Counted from the stretch's first letter, positions 1 to 11,100 are shown. The stretch is DNA of 64,000 nt from Bretschneidera sinensis (GCA_023935145.1 CM043699.1:143040036-143104035); one strand, 5' to 3'. The notes: a model not told the origin generated them from the sequence alone. Made by a program: numbers and translations.

Positions 1-440
1 CAAGTTTCATCATACCAAAAAAACATAAAAGTGAATGAACATAAGATAAACAAATCAATTCAATAAGTTTTTGGAAAGAATGTTAAAAGTCCAAACGAAA
101 TACTTTTACAAGAGTAAACGGTCTTTTTCTACTAAAAAGTATTAAAAAAAAAAAACATGATACACACATTTAAATTCTAATTGGCATTTTTTTTTTATGG
201 AAACTAGCATTTTTTGTTAAAGGATTTCTAAGGAAAAAAAAAGAAAATAAATGAGAAGATATATATACACACTCAAAATATATATTGCAATAAAAACTAA
301 TTAACTTATCAAAATATGAATGTATATAATCCATCAAATATACACACAAAATATATATTGCAATCCAAACTAACTTACCAAAATATGAATATAGTCCATA
401 AATCCTTAAAGTAAGTATGTTTTAAATATATATAAAATAT
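1..440. other. AT-rich DNA without a recognised gene
   Basis: Low-complexity sequence with A/T runs and repeated ATATATTGCAAT-type words. No reading frame resembles a known protein. The same block recurs at 30113-30550 and 58092-58535. Confidence 0.6.
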
Positions 441-451
441 AATTATATAAT

Positions 452-614
452 GGCCGGGTTACTGGTTTGGGTCAGGTTGAATTTTTTTAACCCGTGACCA
501 ACCCAACCCATCAGGTTAAAAAAATTCTCAACCCAAACCCAACTCAACTTTTGATAACCCCAACCCATTATATTAGTTTGGGTCAAGTCCACCAGTTTTC
601 ATGCTCACCCCTAG
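452..614. mobile_element. AACCC-rich small element (unit 1)
   Basis: The block is dense in AACCC and GGGTT words, giving many short inverted repeats. It ends in a GCTCACCCCTAG-like terminus, a pattern seen in dispersed non-autonomous elements of plant genomes and often assigned to the hAT group. I could not define both termini or a target duplication, so the class is tentative. Related AACCC-rich blocks lie at 11879-12001 and 13733-13934. Confidence 0.4.
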
Positions 615-2066
615 CTTATAGTTATTATTAAACCAGATAATATGTAATAAATATTTATGAAGTGCAATGATATTACAATAAGAACAATTAGCTTAATAGT
701 TAAGACTTATATTCCTACTCATTTGGGTATGGGTTATAGTCTTGAACTTGAATTTTTTTTTTAATGATTTTTATAAAACCTTCAACGGAATGTAAGTATG
801 CCCTGATTACTGGGGTGTAAAAGGCATACGTCCTAGGCGTGGACATAAGCCCCGGAGTAAAAGCCATACGTGTAATACCCGTGCTCTTAGAGTATGGGTA
901 AAGAAGTAATTTGATAAAAATGACATGGAATTAAAATAATATATATGTGAAATATTTATTATTGAATAAAATAATTCTTTTAAAAAAAATAGACGCGTGG
1001 TGGTGTAAAGAAAAAGGAAAAGGAAAAGGAAAAAAAAATTGAAGCGTCCAGGTGTGGAGGACAAAGGAAAAAGAAAAAGGCAAAAAAAAAAAGGAAAAAA
1101 AAGGGTCATTCATCACCTGGAAAGGGTCATTCATCACCTGGAAATCCAGGTGTTGGCTGCATTACATGCAGTGTGACAACAATCAAAATTGGCTATGGGT
1201 AAATGGTGGCGGTTGATATTGTATATATATGTATGTATGTATGTGTATATGTGTGTGTGTGTGTGTGGGTGTGTGTGTGTGTTAGTTTGTTCTTTTATTT
1301 ATTTATTCCTTACCAAATCCTGTTTGGTTTTCTCTTTTTTTCTATTCAAACTACTCTCTTTCTTTAAAGACTTGGGGACTGAAAAAAAGGTTGAAAGAGT
1401 AAAATATTAAAGGGATTTACAAGAGAATTTTATAGAGAGTCACGAAAAGCTCTTGAAAAAACAAAAGGTAATAACATGAATTTTATTTTTGAAATTTAGC
1501 ATACATAAAATTTCTCGGAATTCAATGTGGGAATTTTCAAAGGGTGTGAATTATGGAGGAATTGATGAATAAATTCGAAATTTTAATATAAATATTATAG
1601 CAGTTGTTGATGATCAGTAATCGGAGGAAATTACTGAAAGGAGCAGGAAAGGTAAAGAGGTGATCCACGGGTAGCTCTAAGTGCTATGTGGTGAGTTAGA
1701 TTTACTTTAAGTAATCAAGATAAATATGAAATATATAGTGAAAATATTTGAATAAATTATTAACTTCTGATTTGAGGATAGATGAAAGTTGGTTGATGGG
1801 TATGACATGAATAATTGATATGAGAAGTAATATTATTATAATAATGAGTCGAATTAATAATGAATGTGATAAATGAAATTCTTGACGAGCTATGGTTGAT
1901 GATTTGATATGATATATGAGGAGAAGAATTTAGTGAAATTGATCAAATAATAATTTAAGAAGAAGCAGGATAGCTAATTTGAATGTCTGAATACATGCTT
2001 GTTTTTATATTATTGTTCATATGCATATTTCATATCATTATTCATATGCATATACATGAAATAAAT

Positions 2067-2210
2067 GAAAACCGTGACAGCCAATATATGCTGGTGAGAA
2101 ACGAAAACCGTGACAGTCAGTATATGTTGGTGAGAAATGAAAACCGTAACAGCCGATATATGCTGGTGAGAAATGAAAACTGTGACAGCCGGTATATGCT
2201 GGTGATAAAA
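2067..2210. repeat. 36-bp minisatellite in gypsy LTR (unit 1)
   Basis: Four consecutive 36-bp copies start at 2067, 2103, 2139 and 2175. Each contains an ACCGTGACAGCC-like core followed by TATATGCTGGTGAGAAA. Because 36 is divisible by three, the array reads as a 12-residue peptide repeat on one strand, but no gene is implied. A looser version of the same core lies in the other LTRs near 17530-17615 and 23760-23790. Confidence 0.85.
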
Positions 2211-2825
2211 GAGCCAGGAAGGTAGCCGGTCTGAGATAAAAATATGTTGACATGTGGGAAAACGTTCCCAATTAATAATTCATATATTGCATCTGTTTTA
2301 AATATTGATTTTATTACTGAGATGCTAAAGTGTTGTTCTTGATTGTTAATTTATTAATAGATGAATGAGTCTCACAGAGAGACAGATATGGTGAGAAAGA
2401 AACATGAAAGTATGATATGATAAGAAATAGCTGAGTGATAAATTATATGTTGTGAACCTTATAACGAGATAATGAGATATAATTGATAGTCTCAAGGTGA
2501 ATAAATATATGAGAAGAAGAGAGTGATAAAGAATGAGGATTATGATATGAGTAGTGATAATAAAATGCTATTATCAAATTTTATGAGATATAGATAAATG
2601 CATTTTGGAAGACCATTTATACAAATTGAATACTTATAGTAAATTTAATTCACTGAGCTTGTGAAACTCACCCCTCATTGTTAAATAATTTCAGATAACA
2701 GGTAGGACAGATAGTTTGATGAGCTAAGATTCAGACGGAGTCATTATCTGTAAGCCACGTGGTCCACATCCCCAAACTAATGAGAAAAAAATATTTGTAA
2801 ATATTCATGCATATTATATTGTATA

Positions 2826-3672
2826 TGTTGGGAAACCACCTTGTGATGCCCAAGTGGTGATCTTCCAAACACCTAAGTCTAGAATGACTTGTAATAATCA
2901 GAAACAGAATAGAAATCAAAGAAAAGAAAGAACACAACAATTGTTATCGAGGTTCAGCTATAGCATACGTCCCTGTGAGTTCATCCGAACTCTCTACACT
3001 AAACTAATGAGTTCTTACAAGTTACAGCAACTTCTCTCCAAGAAACCCGAGTTTTTGAAGAACCAAAGAAGAGAAGAAAGAAAGTGATAAGAACTATTAC
3101 AAAGCCCTCTACCCACAATCTATGTTACTCTCTCTTTACAACCAGCCTCTCTTTTGAGATCTATTCTAGTGCCTCTCCTATGTTTTGTGTCTTTGCACTC
3201 TCACACTTGCACTTGAATTCTCTTGTATGATGATCACTTGTGTTTTGTTGTGTTATATGTGTTGAGATTGGAGCTAGGTGACCCTTTTATATAGTACACC
3301 ACTTCTTGACCAATCTTGAAGGTCAATATCCACCCTTAGATCTTGAGGACCAATCAACCATAGCCCTTCATCAATTCTTAGTGATCCTATGCGTTTTGAA
3401 CATGCATCCACGCACCTCTCAAAAGGCTAAAGAAACTAGTCTCAGTGTGCCTAGCGCCGCGGTCCAAAACAGGGCAGGTCGCTGCTCAAGCCAAGGCACA
3501 CATGCATCACTCTCTGGGCACCGTGGCCTAGGAAGGCTGGGCGGTGGCTTGACCTGATGTTGCATTCTTCTTGACTTACTATGTGCTGAGGTGCACACTT
3601 TGTGTGTTGAGGTGCCAAGGTCTTATGAAGAACCTTTTCAAACCATGTTTAAACCTTAGACAAACACCAACA
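2826..3672 (-). repeat. Copia 3' LTR (unit 1)
   Basis: 847 bp, TGTTGGGAAACC at one end and ACACCAACA at the other. It is the 3' LTR because the element reads on the minus strand. It is about 66 bp longer than its partner at 8028-8808, owing to an extra block near 3030-3100 that contains AAGAAGAGAAG. Confidence 0.9.
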
Positions 3673-3739
3673 ATCTTTACCTTTGTCTAAGCGATTAAAC
3701 CTGAACCCATTGTGTAGAGAACTTGGGAGCCAAACTCAT

Positions 3740-4210
3740 CTTGAGTCATTATATCAATCAACTCCAATCCTAAGTAGTCCAAGGCAATGATTGAACTTGC
3801 TTAGAGGTAGAATTTTGGTGCCTAAAGCTGCAGGATTTTCTTCCGTGGCTATCTTGTCCACATGAATGCATCATTCTATAACATTTTCCCGAATGAAATG
3901 ATACCGAACATCCATGTGCTTTGTCCTTTCATGGAACACCGGATTCTTACACAAGTGCAACGCACTTTGCTATCCGAATACACCACCACCTGCTCTTTCG
4001 GGACCTTCAACTCTTACAACAACCCTTTGCACCACATAGCCTCCTTGATGGCTTCCGTTGCCGCTATGTACTCAACCTCGGTTGTTGAGAGTGCTACCAC
4101 TGGCTACAACTGAGCCTTCCAACTTATACAACATCCATTTAAGTTGAAGAAGTATGAGGTAATCGATCTTCTTTTATCTTGGTCTACCCCATGTCTGAAT
4201 CTGCAGAACC
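3740..4210 (-). pseudogene. Copia RNase H remnant, unit 1
   Basis: RNase H removes the RNA of the RNA-DNA hybrid. On the minus strand, broken frames contain VALSTTEVEYIAATEAIKEA and SMKGQSTWMF-like sequence, which match the copia RNase H end of pol (ALSTTEAEY and the ARTKHIDVR region). It lies directly inside the 3' LTR. Confidence 0.8.
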
Positions 4211-5450
4211 CTAAAGACAGATGGACTTACCCCTCTTCTCATAAACTAGTCCTACTTCTGGGCTTCCCTTTAAGTACCTCAGCAACCACTTCATCCCAAG
4301 CCAATGCTCTTTTTCGGGATTACTCATAAACCTGCTAAGAACACTTATTGCATGAGCAATGTCTGGTCTAGTGCTTACCATGGTGAACATAACTGAACCA
4401 ACCGCACTAGAGTAAGGGACCTTTTCCATTTCCTTCTTCTTCGCCTCCGATCTCGGACATTGATCGCTGGAGAACTTGAAATGACCAGCAAGAGGAACCT
4501 TCACTTGTTTGTTATCTTCCATAGAGAACTTTGATATCATCTTCTCTATGTAGAAAGACTGAGAAATCTTCAATCTGTTTCTCTCCCTTTCCTGGATTAT
4601 GCTCATCCCAATGATCTTCTGTGTATGGCCAAAATCCTTCATCTCAAACTCCTCACTGAGTTGAGACTTCAATTCTTCTATCCTCTCTATGCTGCTCCTA
4701 ACCAGCAGCATATCATCAATATAGATGAGGATGATCACCACTTCCTCCACCTTGTACCCATTGTAGTACAAGCACAAATTATAGTAGCTCCTTATGAAAC
4801 CTAAGCTAGTTACAAAGGAATAAAACCTCTTATTTCCTTGTCGAGGTGATTGCTTCAGGCCATAGAGAGATTTCTTCAATTGGGACACCAACTTTCCTAC
4901 CTTCTTTTCTCATAGCCTTCGGGTTGCCTCATGTAGATGGTCTCATCAAGCTCTCCATGCAAGAACACTATCTTCACATCTATTTGCTCAAACTCTCAAT
5001 CAAATTGGACCACCATAGCCAATGCTATCTGTATCGTCTTGTACTTCACAACCAATGAGAATATTTCGGTGAAATCTATGTTTTCTCTTTGTGTGAACCC
5101 CTTTCACCACTAGCTTAGCTTTATGTCAGAATTTATCCCTTGGGAGATTCCCTTCTTTGATCTTATAGATCCACCTATAATCCACAACTCTCTATTTTTT
5201 TGGTTTGGGCACCAATTCTCAAGAGTTGTTCTTCCTCAAAGAATCCATTTCTTCCTCCATAGCTAGCTGCCACTTTGACGACTCCTTCCATTTCATGGCT
5301 TCCCTGTAAGTTTCTGGTTTAACCATCCCTCCTTCTATCCAAGGAGCTGCTACATTAGCATCCACAAACCCATATCTCAAAGGTGGTCTGACCACCCTCC
5401 TTCCCCAGTCCCTTAAGAGCTGGTAGTCATTCTGACTTGCTGCATCAACC
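4211..5450 (-). pseudogene. Copia reverse transcriptase remnant, unit 1
   Basis: Reverse transcriptase copies the element RNA. The N-terminal part (about 5170-5450) is broken but has the WQLAMEEEMDSL region typical of copia. The frame at 4211-4891 holds KKSLYGLKQSPRQ, the catalytic YIDDML motif and SAVGSVMFTMVSTRPDIAHA, then ends KRGKSICL. In SPRQGNKRF a Gly replaces the usual Trp. Frameshifts near 4890-5170 separate the halves. Confidence 0.88.
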
Positions 5451-5521
5451 CCTTATAGTTCAGCTTCCTCTTGAGTGCCCTAAGCTTGGACTTCATTAAT
5501 GGACTCTACCTGGTCCAAACG

Positions 5522-6513
5522 CTATTGCCTTCCTTGCTCTACCTGAACTGAATTCTCTTTGATGCGATGCTCCACAAATTCTGGACTGGTTTGCTCACTA
5601 GCCCCTGCAGGGTTAGTTTTCTCCAAATAGGGAAATAATAATTCATTAAAAATAACGTCCCTACTTATTATGAGTTTCATTCCTTTTGGTTCTAAGGAAT
5701 ACAACCTATACTCCTTAACCCTATCATCATACCCTAGAAACACACATTTTCTAGACCTTGGGTTAAGTTTATCATCATTTTGATGTGCGAATGCAGCACA
5801 CCCAAAAGTCCTAAGGTTGCTTAACTCAGGGGGTTTTCCATTCCACATCTCCATGGGAGTCTTGAGCTCTAAAGCTCTAGAGGGCAACCTATTAACCAAG
5901 TATGCAGCAGCAGACACAGCTTCCCCCCAAAAATATTTTGGTAAATCGGACCCAATTAACATGCACCTAACCTTTTCCATAAGGGTCCTATTCATCCTCT
6001 CAGCAACTCCATTTTGCTAAGGTGTTTTTACAACCATTCTATGTCTTAGAATGTCATTTAACTCACAGAATTTGTCAAAATCCTTATTGCAAAATTCTAA
6101 GCCATTATCGGTTATAAAGCCTTAACTATCCCATCCGTTTGAGTGTCCAGCAACTTTTTCCACACTACAAATTTATTCAAAGCATCTGATTTATTTTTAA
6201 GCAAATAAACCCAAACATTTCTTGAATAATCATCAATTAAAGACAGAAATTAAAAGTTACCTCCCTGTGTTGGTGTTCTTATTGGTCCCCAAAGGTTCGA
6301 ATGAATGTAGTCGAGAATGCCCTTAGACTTGTGCACTCTGGTGTTGAAGCTGACTTGGTGTTGCTTCCCAAGAACGCAACACTCGTAGAATTTCAATTTC
6401 TCTACTTTGTCACCATCAAGTAGACCATCCTTGTTGAGAACTTGCAGGCCCTTTTCGCTCATATGTCCCAAGCGAGTGTGCCAAAGAGCTGCCTTATCCA
6501 TCTCAGCCATCAA
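5522..6513 (-). pseudogene. Copia integrase remnant, unit 1
   Basis: Integrase inserts the element cDNA. The pre-integrase domain (6250-6513) has LWHTRLGHMSEKGLQ and a CCVLGKQHQVSF segment, giving the HHCC-type zinc site. The catalytic core follows in broken frames: DDYSRNVW (first Asp), TDNGLEF (second Asp) and NGVAERMNRT (Glu). A stop codon sits just before the QNGVAER part. The C-terminal part (5522-5995) has FWGEAVSAAAYLVNRLPS and FGCAAFAH. Disrupted by stops and frameshifts. Confidence 0.88.
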
Positions 6514-6622
6514 GCTTGCTGCTTGATCCTTGATTTGTCTCTCCGATCATCTCATAGAGTCCATCTTTTATTGTTGCTTTGATCATTATCCAAGATCCCT
6601 TAGTCACTTTGATCTTTCCTCC

Positions 6623-6919
6623 CTATGCTTTATATGTATACCCCATGGAATCCAACTGCCCCAATGAGATCAAATTCCTTTTCAAATCTGGAAGATACCT
6701 CACATTCCGTAGTAGCCTTGTGACTCCATCAAACATCCTCAATTGGATGTCTCCTATTCCCCTCACTTGGCAAGAAGTGTCATTCCCCAAGAAAACTTTT
6801 CCATCATTGGTTTCTTGATAATTCTTGAACCAATTCCGGTGAGGGCACAAGTGATAAGTGCACCCGGAATCCAGGATCCATTTCTCACTGCCTTGCCTCG
6901 TGCTCACATTTGAGCACAC
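6623..6919 (-). pseudogene. Copia aspartic protease remnant, unit 1
   Basis: The retrotransposon protease cuts the polyprotein. The frame contains WILDSGCTYHLCPHRNWF, which holds the catalytic Asp-Ser-Gly motif of copia proteases. Further on, LGNDTSCQVRGIGDI is typical of the domain. It lies between gag and the integrase zinc-binding part, and the frame is not continuous with either. Confidence 0.85.
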
Positions 6920-6934
6920 AATAAGAACATCATC

Positions 6935-7773
6935 TTATTGTTCTCCTTTGGCAATCAAAGCCTCTCCATTGTTGGTATGGCTTCTTCCTCTCTCATCCCA
7001 CATCTTCTTCTTGCAATCTTTATGTCCCTCCTTGTTGCAGTAGAAGCATCTCTTTCCTCCAAATCTCGGTTTGGAATGAGATACTCTTGATTTCTCCCTG
7101 TAGTTTCCATGAATGTTGCTGCCATTCCAAGTTGTTGGCCTTCCTCTAACGAACAACCCGTCTCCACTTGATGCTTTCCTCATCTTGGCTTTGAAATCAT
7201 GAGCCCTTATAGCATTAATCACGATTTCCTTGGTTAGTGTATCTCTTCCATATTCAATAGCATTAATCAATAGAGTCTTACTTCCCATCTCTTTTGACTA
7301 GTGATATCAAAACAATCAGGAAGAGAATTCAACAAAATAACAGCAAATTGCTCATCCGGGAATGTTATGCTACAGCTATTCAAATATTGAACTAGCTTAT
7401 TAAACACATCAAGATTATCTTGCAACTCTTTATTAGGATCCATTTTAAAGGCAAAGATTCTTTTAAGAAGATAAATCTTATTAGGGAGAGTCTTGGTAAG
7501 AAACAACTCATCTAGTTTCTTCCATATGACAGCTGGATCTTTCGAGTCTCAGCACTCCCTTGTCACACTATCTGACATGTGCAAGAAAATGGTATTGTAT
7601 GCCATCTTCTTCATCTCAATTCGCTAGTCCTCCATGATACTTGCTGGAAAAGCGTCGTCTTATCCAATAGCCAAGTCCACCTTCTGTTGCATAAGAACAA
7701 CATTGATCTTCCGCTTCCAAAGGGCAAAGTCTCCCTTTCCATCAAACTTCTCAACAATGAAATTTGAAGCCAT
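6935..7773 (-). pseudogene. Copia gag (capsid/nucleocapsid) remnant, unit 1
   Basis: Gag coats the retrotransposon RNA. On the minus strand the likely start is at 7773, reading MASNFIVEKFDGKGDFALW, a copia gag N-terminus. A stop follows within about 40 codons, and later parts lie in other frames (7267-7506 and 6935-7288). The nucleocapsid zinc knuckle reads CFYCNKEGHKDCKKK. The spacing between His and the last Cys is two residues instead of four, because six bases present in unit 2 are missing here, so the CX2CX4HX4C knuckle is broken. Not functional. Confidence 0.85.
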
Positions 7774-8014
7774 CTTGATAAGAAAATCCTAGATTTATGC
7801 AGCACCCACAATTGCTTTCCAATTTCTTCTAAACCTCAACAACACGATCGAAGATTGATCTCAATACCGTTATTGAATCACCCTCAAGAACACGATCAGA
7901 TCTTGATCTTTACTCCATTCTTGAATCACCCAAGAAGTTAATCTTTGATTCTTGGAGTCTTGACTCTGATACCTTCTGTTCTAACTCTGACACCCTCTCA
8001 CCAAAGCTCCTCCG

Positions 8015-8026
8015 GCTCTGATACCA
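8015..8026 (-). other. Copia primer binding site, tRNA-iMet type (unit 1)
   Basis: On the minus strand this reads TGGTATCAGAGC, complementary to the 3' end of plant initiator methionine tRNA. It lies one base inside the 5' LTR, where minus-strand DNA synthesis would start. Two related CTCTGAYACC words lie further into the leader. Confidence 0.9.
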
Positions 8027-8027
8027 C

Positions 8028-8808
8028 TGTTGGGAAACTACCTTGTGATGCCCAAGTGGTGATCTTCCAAACACCCAAGTCTAGAATGACTTGTAATGAT
8101 CAGAAATAGAAATAAAAATCAAAGAAAAAAAAGAACACAACATTTGTTATCGAGGTTCGGCAATAGCCTACGTCCCTGTGAGTTCCTTCGAACTCTCTGC
8201 ACTAAACCAATGAGTTCTTACAAGTTACAGCAACTACAAAGCCCTTTACCCACAATCTATACAATTCTCTCTTTACAACCAGCCTTTCTTTTGAGATCTA
8301 TTCTAGTAGCTCTCCTGTGTTTTGTGTCTTTGCACTCTCACACTTGCACTTGAATTCTCTTGTATGATGATCACTTGTGTTTTGTTGTGTTATATGTGTT
8401 GAGATTGAAGCTAGGTGACCCTTTATATAGTACACCACTTCTTGACCAATCTTGAAGGTCAATATCCACCCTTAGATCTTGAGGACCAATCAACCATAGC
8501 CCTTCATCAATTCTTAGTGATCCTGTGTGTTTTGAACATGTATCCATGCACCTCTCAAAAGGCTGAAGAAACTAGTCTTATTGTGCCTGGTGCCGCGGCC
8601 CAGAACAGGGCAGGTCGTGGCTCAAGCCAAGGTACACATGCATCACTCCCTAGGCGCCGTGGCCTGGGAAGGCTGGGCCGCGGCTTGACCTGATGTTGCA
8701 CTCTTCTTGACTTGCTATGCGCTGAGCAGCACACTTTGTGTGCTGAGGTGCCAAGGTCTTATGAAGAACCTTTTCAAACCATGTTTAAACCTTAGACAAA
8801 CACCAACA
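8028..8808 (-). repeat. Copia 5' LTR (unit 1)
   Basis: 781 bp, bounded by the same TGTTGGG/CCAACA termini. The primer binding site sits immediately inside it at 8015-8026. It differs from the other LTR by scattered substitutions and the roughly 66-bp indel. Confidence 0.9.
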
Positions 8809-8981
8809 GTATATAATGTTTAAGTTGATATCTGAATTATGCATCTCCCCTGTTGAGGGTTGATGATTGATGTAAATAATTGCAGTTGGTATTTTTATGG
8901 TTGCATATATGTGTCGTGCTGGGATTTTCAAAATGTGACAACACCGTCTCGGGGGTGGCCAACCCGGGATAGGTCGTTACA

Positions 8982-9130
8982 GTACGTCCTAGGCGTGGAC
9001 GTAAACCCTGGAGTAAAAGGCGTATTCCCAATAAAAGAAACACCTAAAGTATTGCGTCTCGGGGTGTTTTGCCTATGCCCCGCCTCTAGACGAGTCTCGG
9101 ACGAGCTCAGAAAACGCTTTTGAAAACATT
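8982..9130. repeat. GC-rich dispersed repeat beside solo LTR (unit 1)
   Basis: GC-rich for this window, with TACGTCCTAGGCGTGGAC and GCCTACGCCCCGCC-like words. The left part repeats the sequence at about 825-870 on the other side of the solo LTR, at a spacing suggesting a roughly 40-bp tandem motif into which the LTR inserted. Unit 2 copy: 37019-37165. Confidence 0.6.
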
Positions 9131-9199
9131 AATGGCATGTAACTCTATTTAAGAAATGAATCAATAATTATCATTATGTCATATCTCCATGTGTGTGTG

Positions 9200-9246
<47 letters not shown>

Positions 9247-9832
9247 GTACAATTATAACCGTAAATTTAATTTTTAAATAAGGTCACATATAATCTCACC
9301 CTAAAAAGTACCGAGTCCTAACGATAGCTAAAGAGAACCCAACAACAGAGAACCCAAATCCCAAAAACATGGTCATATATGTTCACTCATACTCATACAA
9401 ATGTTGTCTATATAAAAATGTATTTCTATAAAAACATGATCAAATGAATAATTTTTTAAAATTTTGTTTTTATTAATATTAAAAAATAAACATTTTCGTA
9501 TGTTTCTCTTTTCTCTTATGTAACTTCTCTCTCTTTCAGTCAAAAGAGTAATTTGATAAAATAGTACCATCTTTCAAGTGAACGGTTAGTGTATACCTAC
9601 TTTTCTAATTAAGTGTCAGTAATTATAAGATTACACCCTGTACGACAGTAATTGTTTTATACTTCAGATTAAGTTTTTTTTTTAATATTATTACATTGAC
9701 GGTAAAAAGTTCAAATCCAAATCTCTTTTATGAAAAACGCTATGAATTAACAGATTTGATAAGTAGTTATACATCATATCCCTTCTTTCTTTCTCTTTAT
9801 AAGAAAGTTTTTCTTGAAACCCAAAAGATATA
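9131..9832. other. AT-rich DNA with TG/TA microsatellite, no gene seen (unit 1)
   Basis: Contains a compound (GT)n(AT)n microsatellite at about 9191-9242 and AT-rich sequence. No recognisable coding sequence. The unit 2 copy (37166-37847) has a much shorter AT run. Confidence 0.6.
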
Positions 9833-10170
9833 GAGCATGTTTGGATAATAATTTTTTGTTTTCAAAAATGAAAATCGAAAACAGTTCATGAAAAAACATG
9901 TTTGGATAACTGTAACTCGAAAACTGTTTTCAAAACAGAAAACGGTGAAATGTTGTTTAGATAATCTTATTTTGAAAATAGAAAACTGTTGGATACACCT
10001 GCTTGTAATTTTTTTACAGTTTTCAGTTTTGATTTTAAATTTGAAATCTACATTAATTTTATTTCTCATAGTTACTAAATACATATTTAGCAAACACCAA
10101 ATACTTGAAAATAATTAATAATATTTTTTTTTTAAAATGGTATTTTTATATACTATGGATCAAACATGAC
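9833..10170. mobile_element. hAT-like MITE (unit 1)
   Basis: Begins GAGCATGTTTGGATAAT and ends GGATCAAACATGAC, so the ends form inverted CATGTTTGGAT / ATCAAACATG repeats. The interior is rich in GAAAACTGTTTTC-type inverted words, typical of plant MITEs. The target duplication could not be fixed, and the superfamily is inferred from the termini. Confidence 0.5.
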
Positions 10171-11100
10171 CAAACTTCTCTCCCTCGTTATATCACGTAT
10201 ATTTGTTTGTTAAATTAATTCTAAAAAATTAAAATAAGAAATACAACACAATTTTCACAATTTGATAAAATGTGAACAACCAACCCATCAATCTTCTTTG
10301 AAAATGGTTCAATATCTAAAACATGACATAGTTTTCTTGTTTAAAATAAGATAATTGAGGACAACTTTATGATACAATAATCATGGATCAAATACAACTT
10401 TGAGAATTTGATAAAATGGAAATAAACGACTCAAAATTCTGCTTGCAAAAGGGTTTGCCTCAACTGCCTAATTTGGTGGGTTTGCCATCCTCAGACCCTA
10501 TAAGTCAAATAATATCTGACAATCACTATCCAAAATACGACGATAGTCCGGTTTGTGTGTACTCTCAATCAAAGCTTCGAACTTGTAGAGGCACAAAAAT
10601 CAAACTTAATGTTTCTGCCGGACTAAATGCTAATTATATTAGCATTGGATTTTTATCTCAATCGTATCTTACATTAAGGTGTAACGAGGTTATTTAAGGT
10701 GTTGTAATGATGGTGCACTAAATACAATAACCAAGACACCTGATCACGGGAAATCGAAGACTTAAATGAGGAGAATTACATGCATGTAATATGTGATTTA
10801 AAGGTTAAGAATTAAGGCATTAAAGAGTGAAATCAATTTAGATAACTGGATTAATGCGTTAAAGATACCAGGTGTTATGAAGAAGTTATGAGTCTCTTTA
10901 TTTTACCGTAAAGGTTAAGATATCGACAAATGTAAGAAACAGAAACATTAAGTATGAGAGTTAATGTATTAAATTCTCCATATCAATTTAGTCAACTGGG
11001 ATTTAAGCACTATATTTGGCTTTAACTACTCACTAACGGTCCCCATAGATTTAGGATTGCTTTAAAATTTGAAGAATCTAATTATAGTCAATTCTTCTAA
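10171..11100. other. S1 cluster upstream region, no intact gene (unit 1)
   Basis: AT-rich. A short open frame (10416-10697) has no protein resemblance I recognise. About 130 bp of it (roughly 10490-10620) is a diverged copy of 29160-29285, so it is probably repeat-derived. Unit 2 copy: 38185-39114. Confidence 0.5.

Larger units (their letters stand above)
2826..8808 (-). mobile_element. Ty1/copia retrotransposon, Tork/Tnt1-like, coding-defective (unit 1)
   Basis: The element is 5,983 bp. It is bounded by TGTTGGG...CCAACA and flanked on both sides by GTATA (2821-2825 and 8809-8813), a perfect 5-bp target duplication inside the gypsy LTR. LTRs lie at 2826-3672 and 8028-8808. The coding order read on the minus strand is gag, protease, integrase, reverse transcriptase, RNase H, which is the copia order. 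Motifs such as WHTRLGHMSEKGLQ and GKQHQVSF resemble the Tnt1/Tork lineage. Frameshifts and stops break the polyprotein, so it cannot act autonomously. Confidence 0.93.
871..8981 (+). mobile_element. Solo Ty3/gypsy LTR interrupted by a copia element (unit 1)
   Basis: The LTR begins TGTAATACCC and ends GGTCGTTACA. Both ends match the LTRs of the chromovirus at 16332-26087. Without the nested copia (5,983 bp) and its 5-bp target duplication, the LTR is about 2.1 kb. No internal region or second LTR is adjacent, so it is a solo LTR, normally the product of LTR-LTR recombination. The flanking bases are ATACG on the left and GTACG on the right, an imperfect 5-bp target duplication. It holds a 36-bp minisatellite (2067-2210) and a TG-rich microsatellite (about 1221-1282). 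Confidence 0.85.

Noticed and set aside
807..1137. Overlapping Phe/Leu-rich minus-strand frames
   Set aside because: They come from the purine-rich GAAAAAGGAAAAGG stretch and the start of the LTR; low complexity, not protein-coding.
1221..1282. Possible CRISPR-like or other spaced array
   Set aside because: A simple TG/TATG microsatellite of variable length between units, with no spacers.
1983..2225. Open frame encoding a repeated 12-residue peptide (NENRDSQYMLVR-like)
   Set aside because: It lies inside a gypsy LTR, and the peptide repeat simply reflects a 36-bp minisatellite that is also open on the other strand. No gene evidence.
4211..4891. Longest open frame in the window as a functional reverse transcriptase
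   Set aside because: It keeps YIDDML, but it is only the C-terminal half of a copia reverse transcriptase. Upstream frames are shifted and the rest of the polyprotein is broken.
10416..10697. 93-residue open frame upstream of SPH1
   Set aside because: No recognised family. Part of it is a repeat shared with 29160-29285, where the frame is broken.
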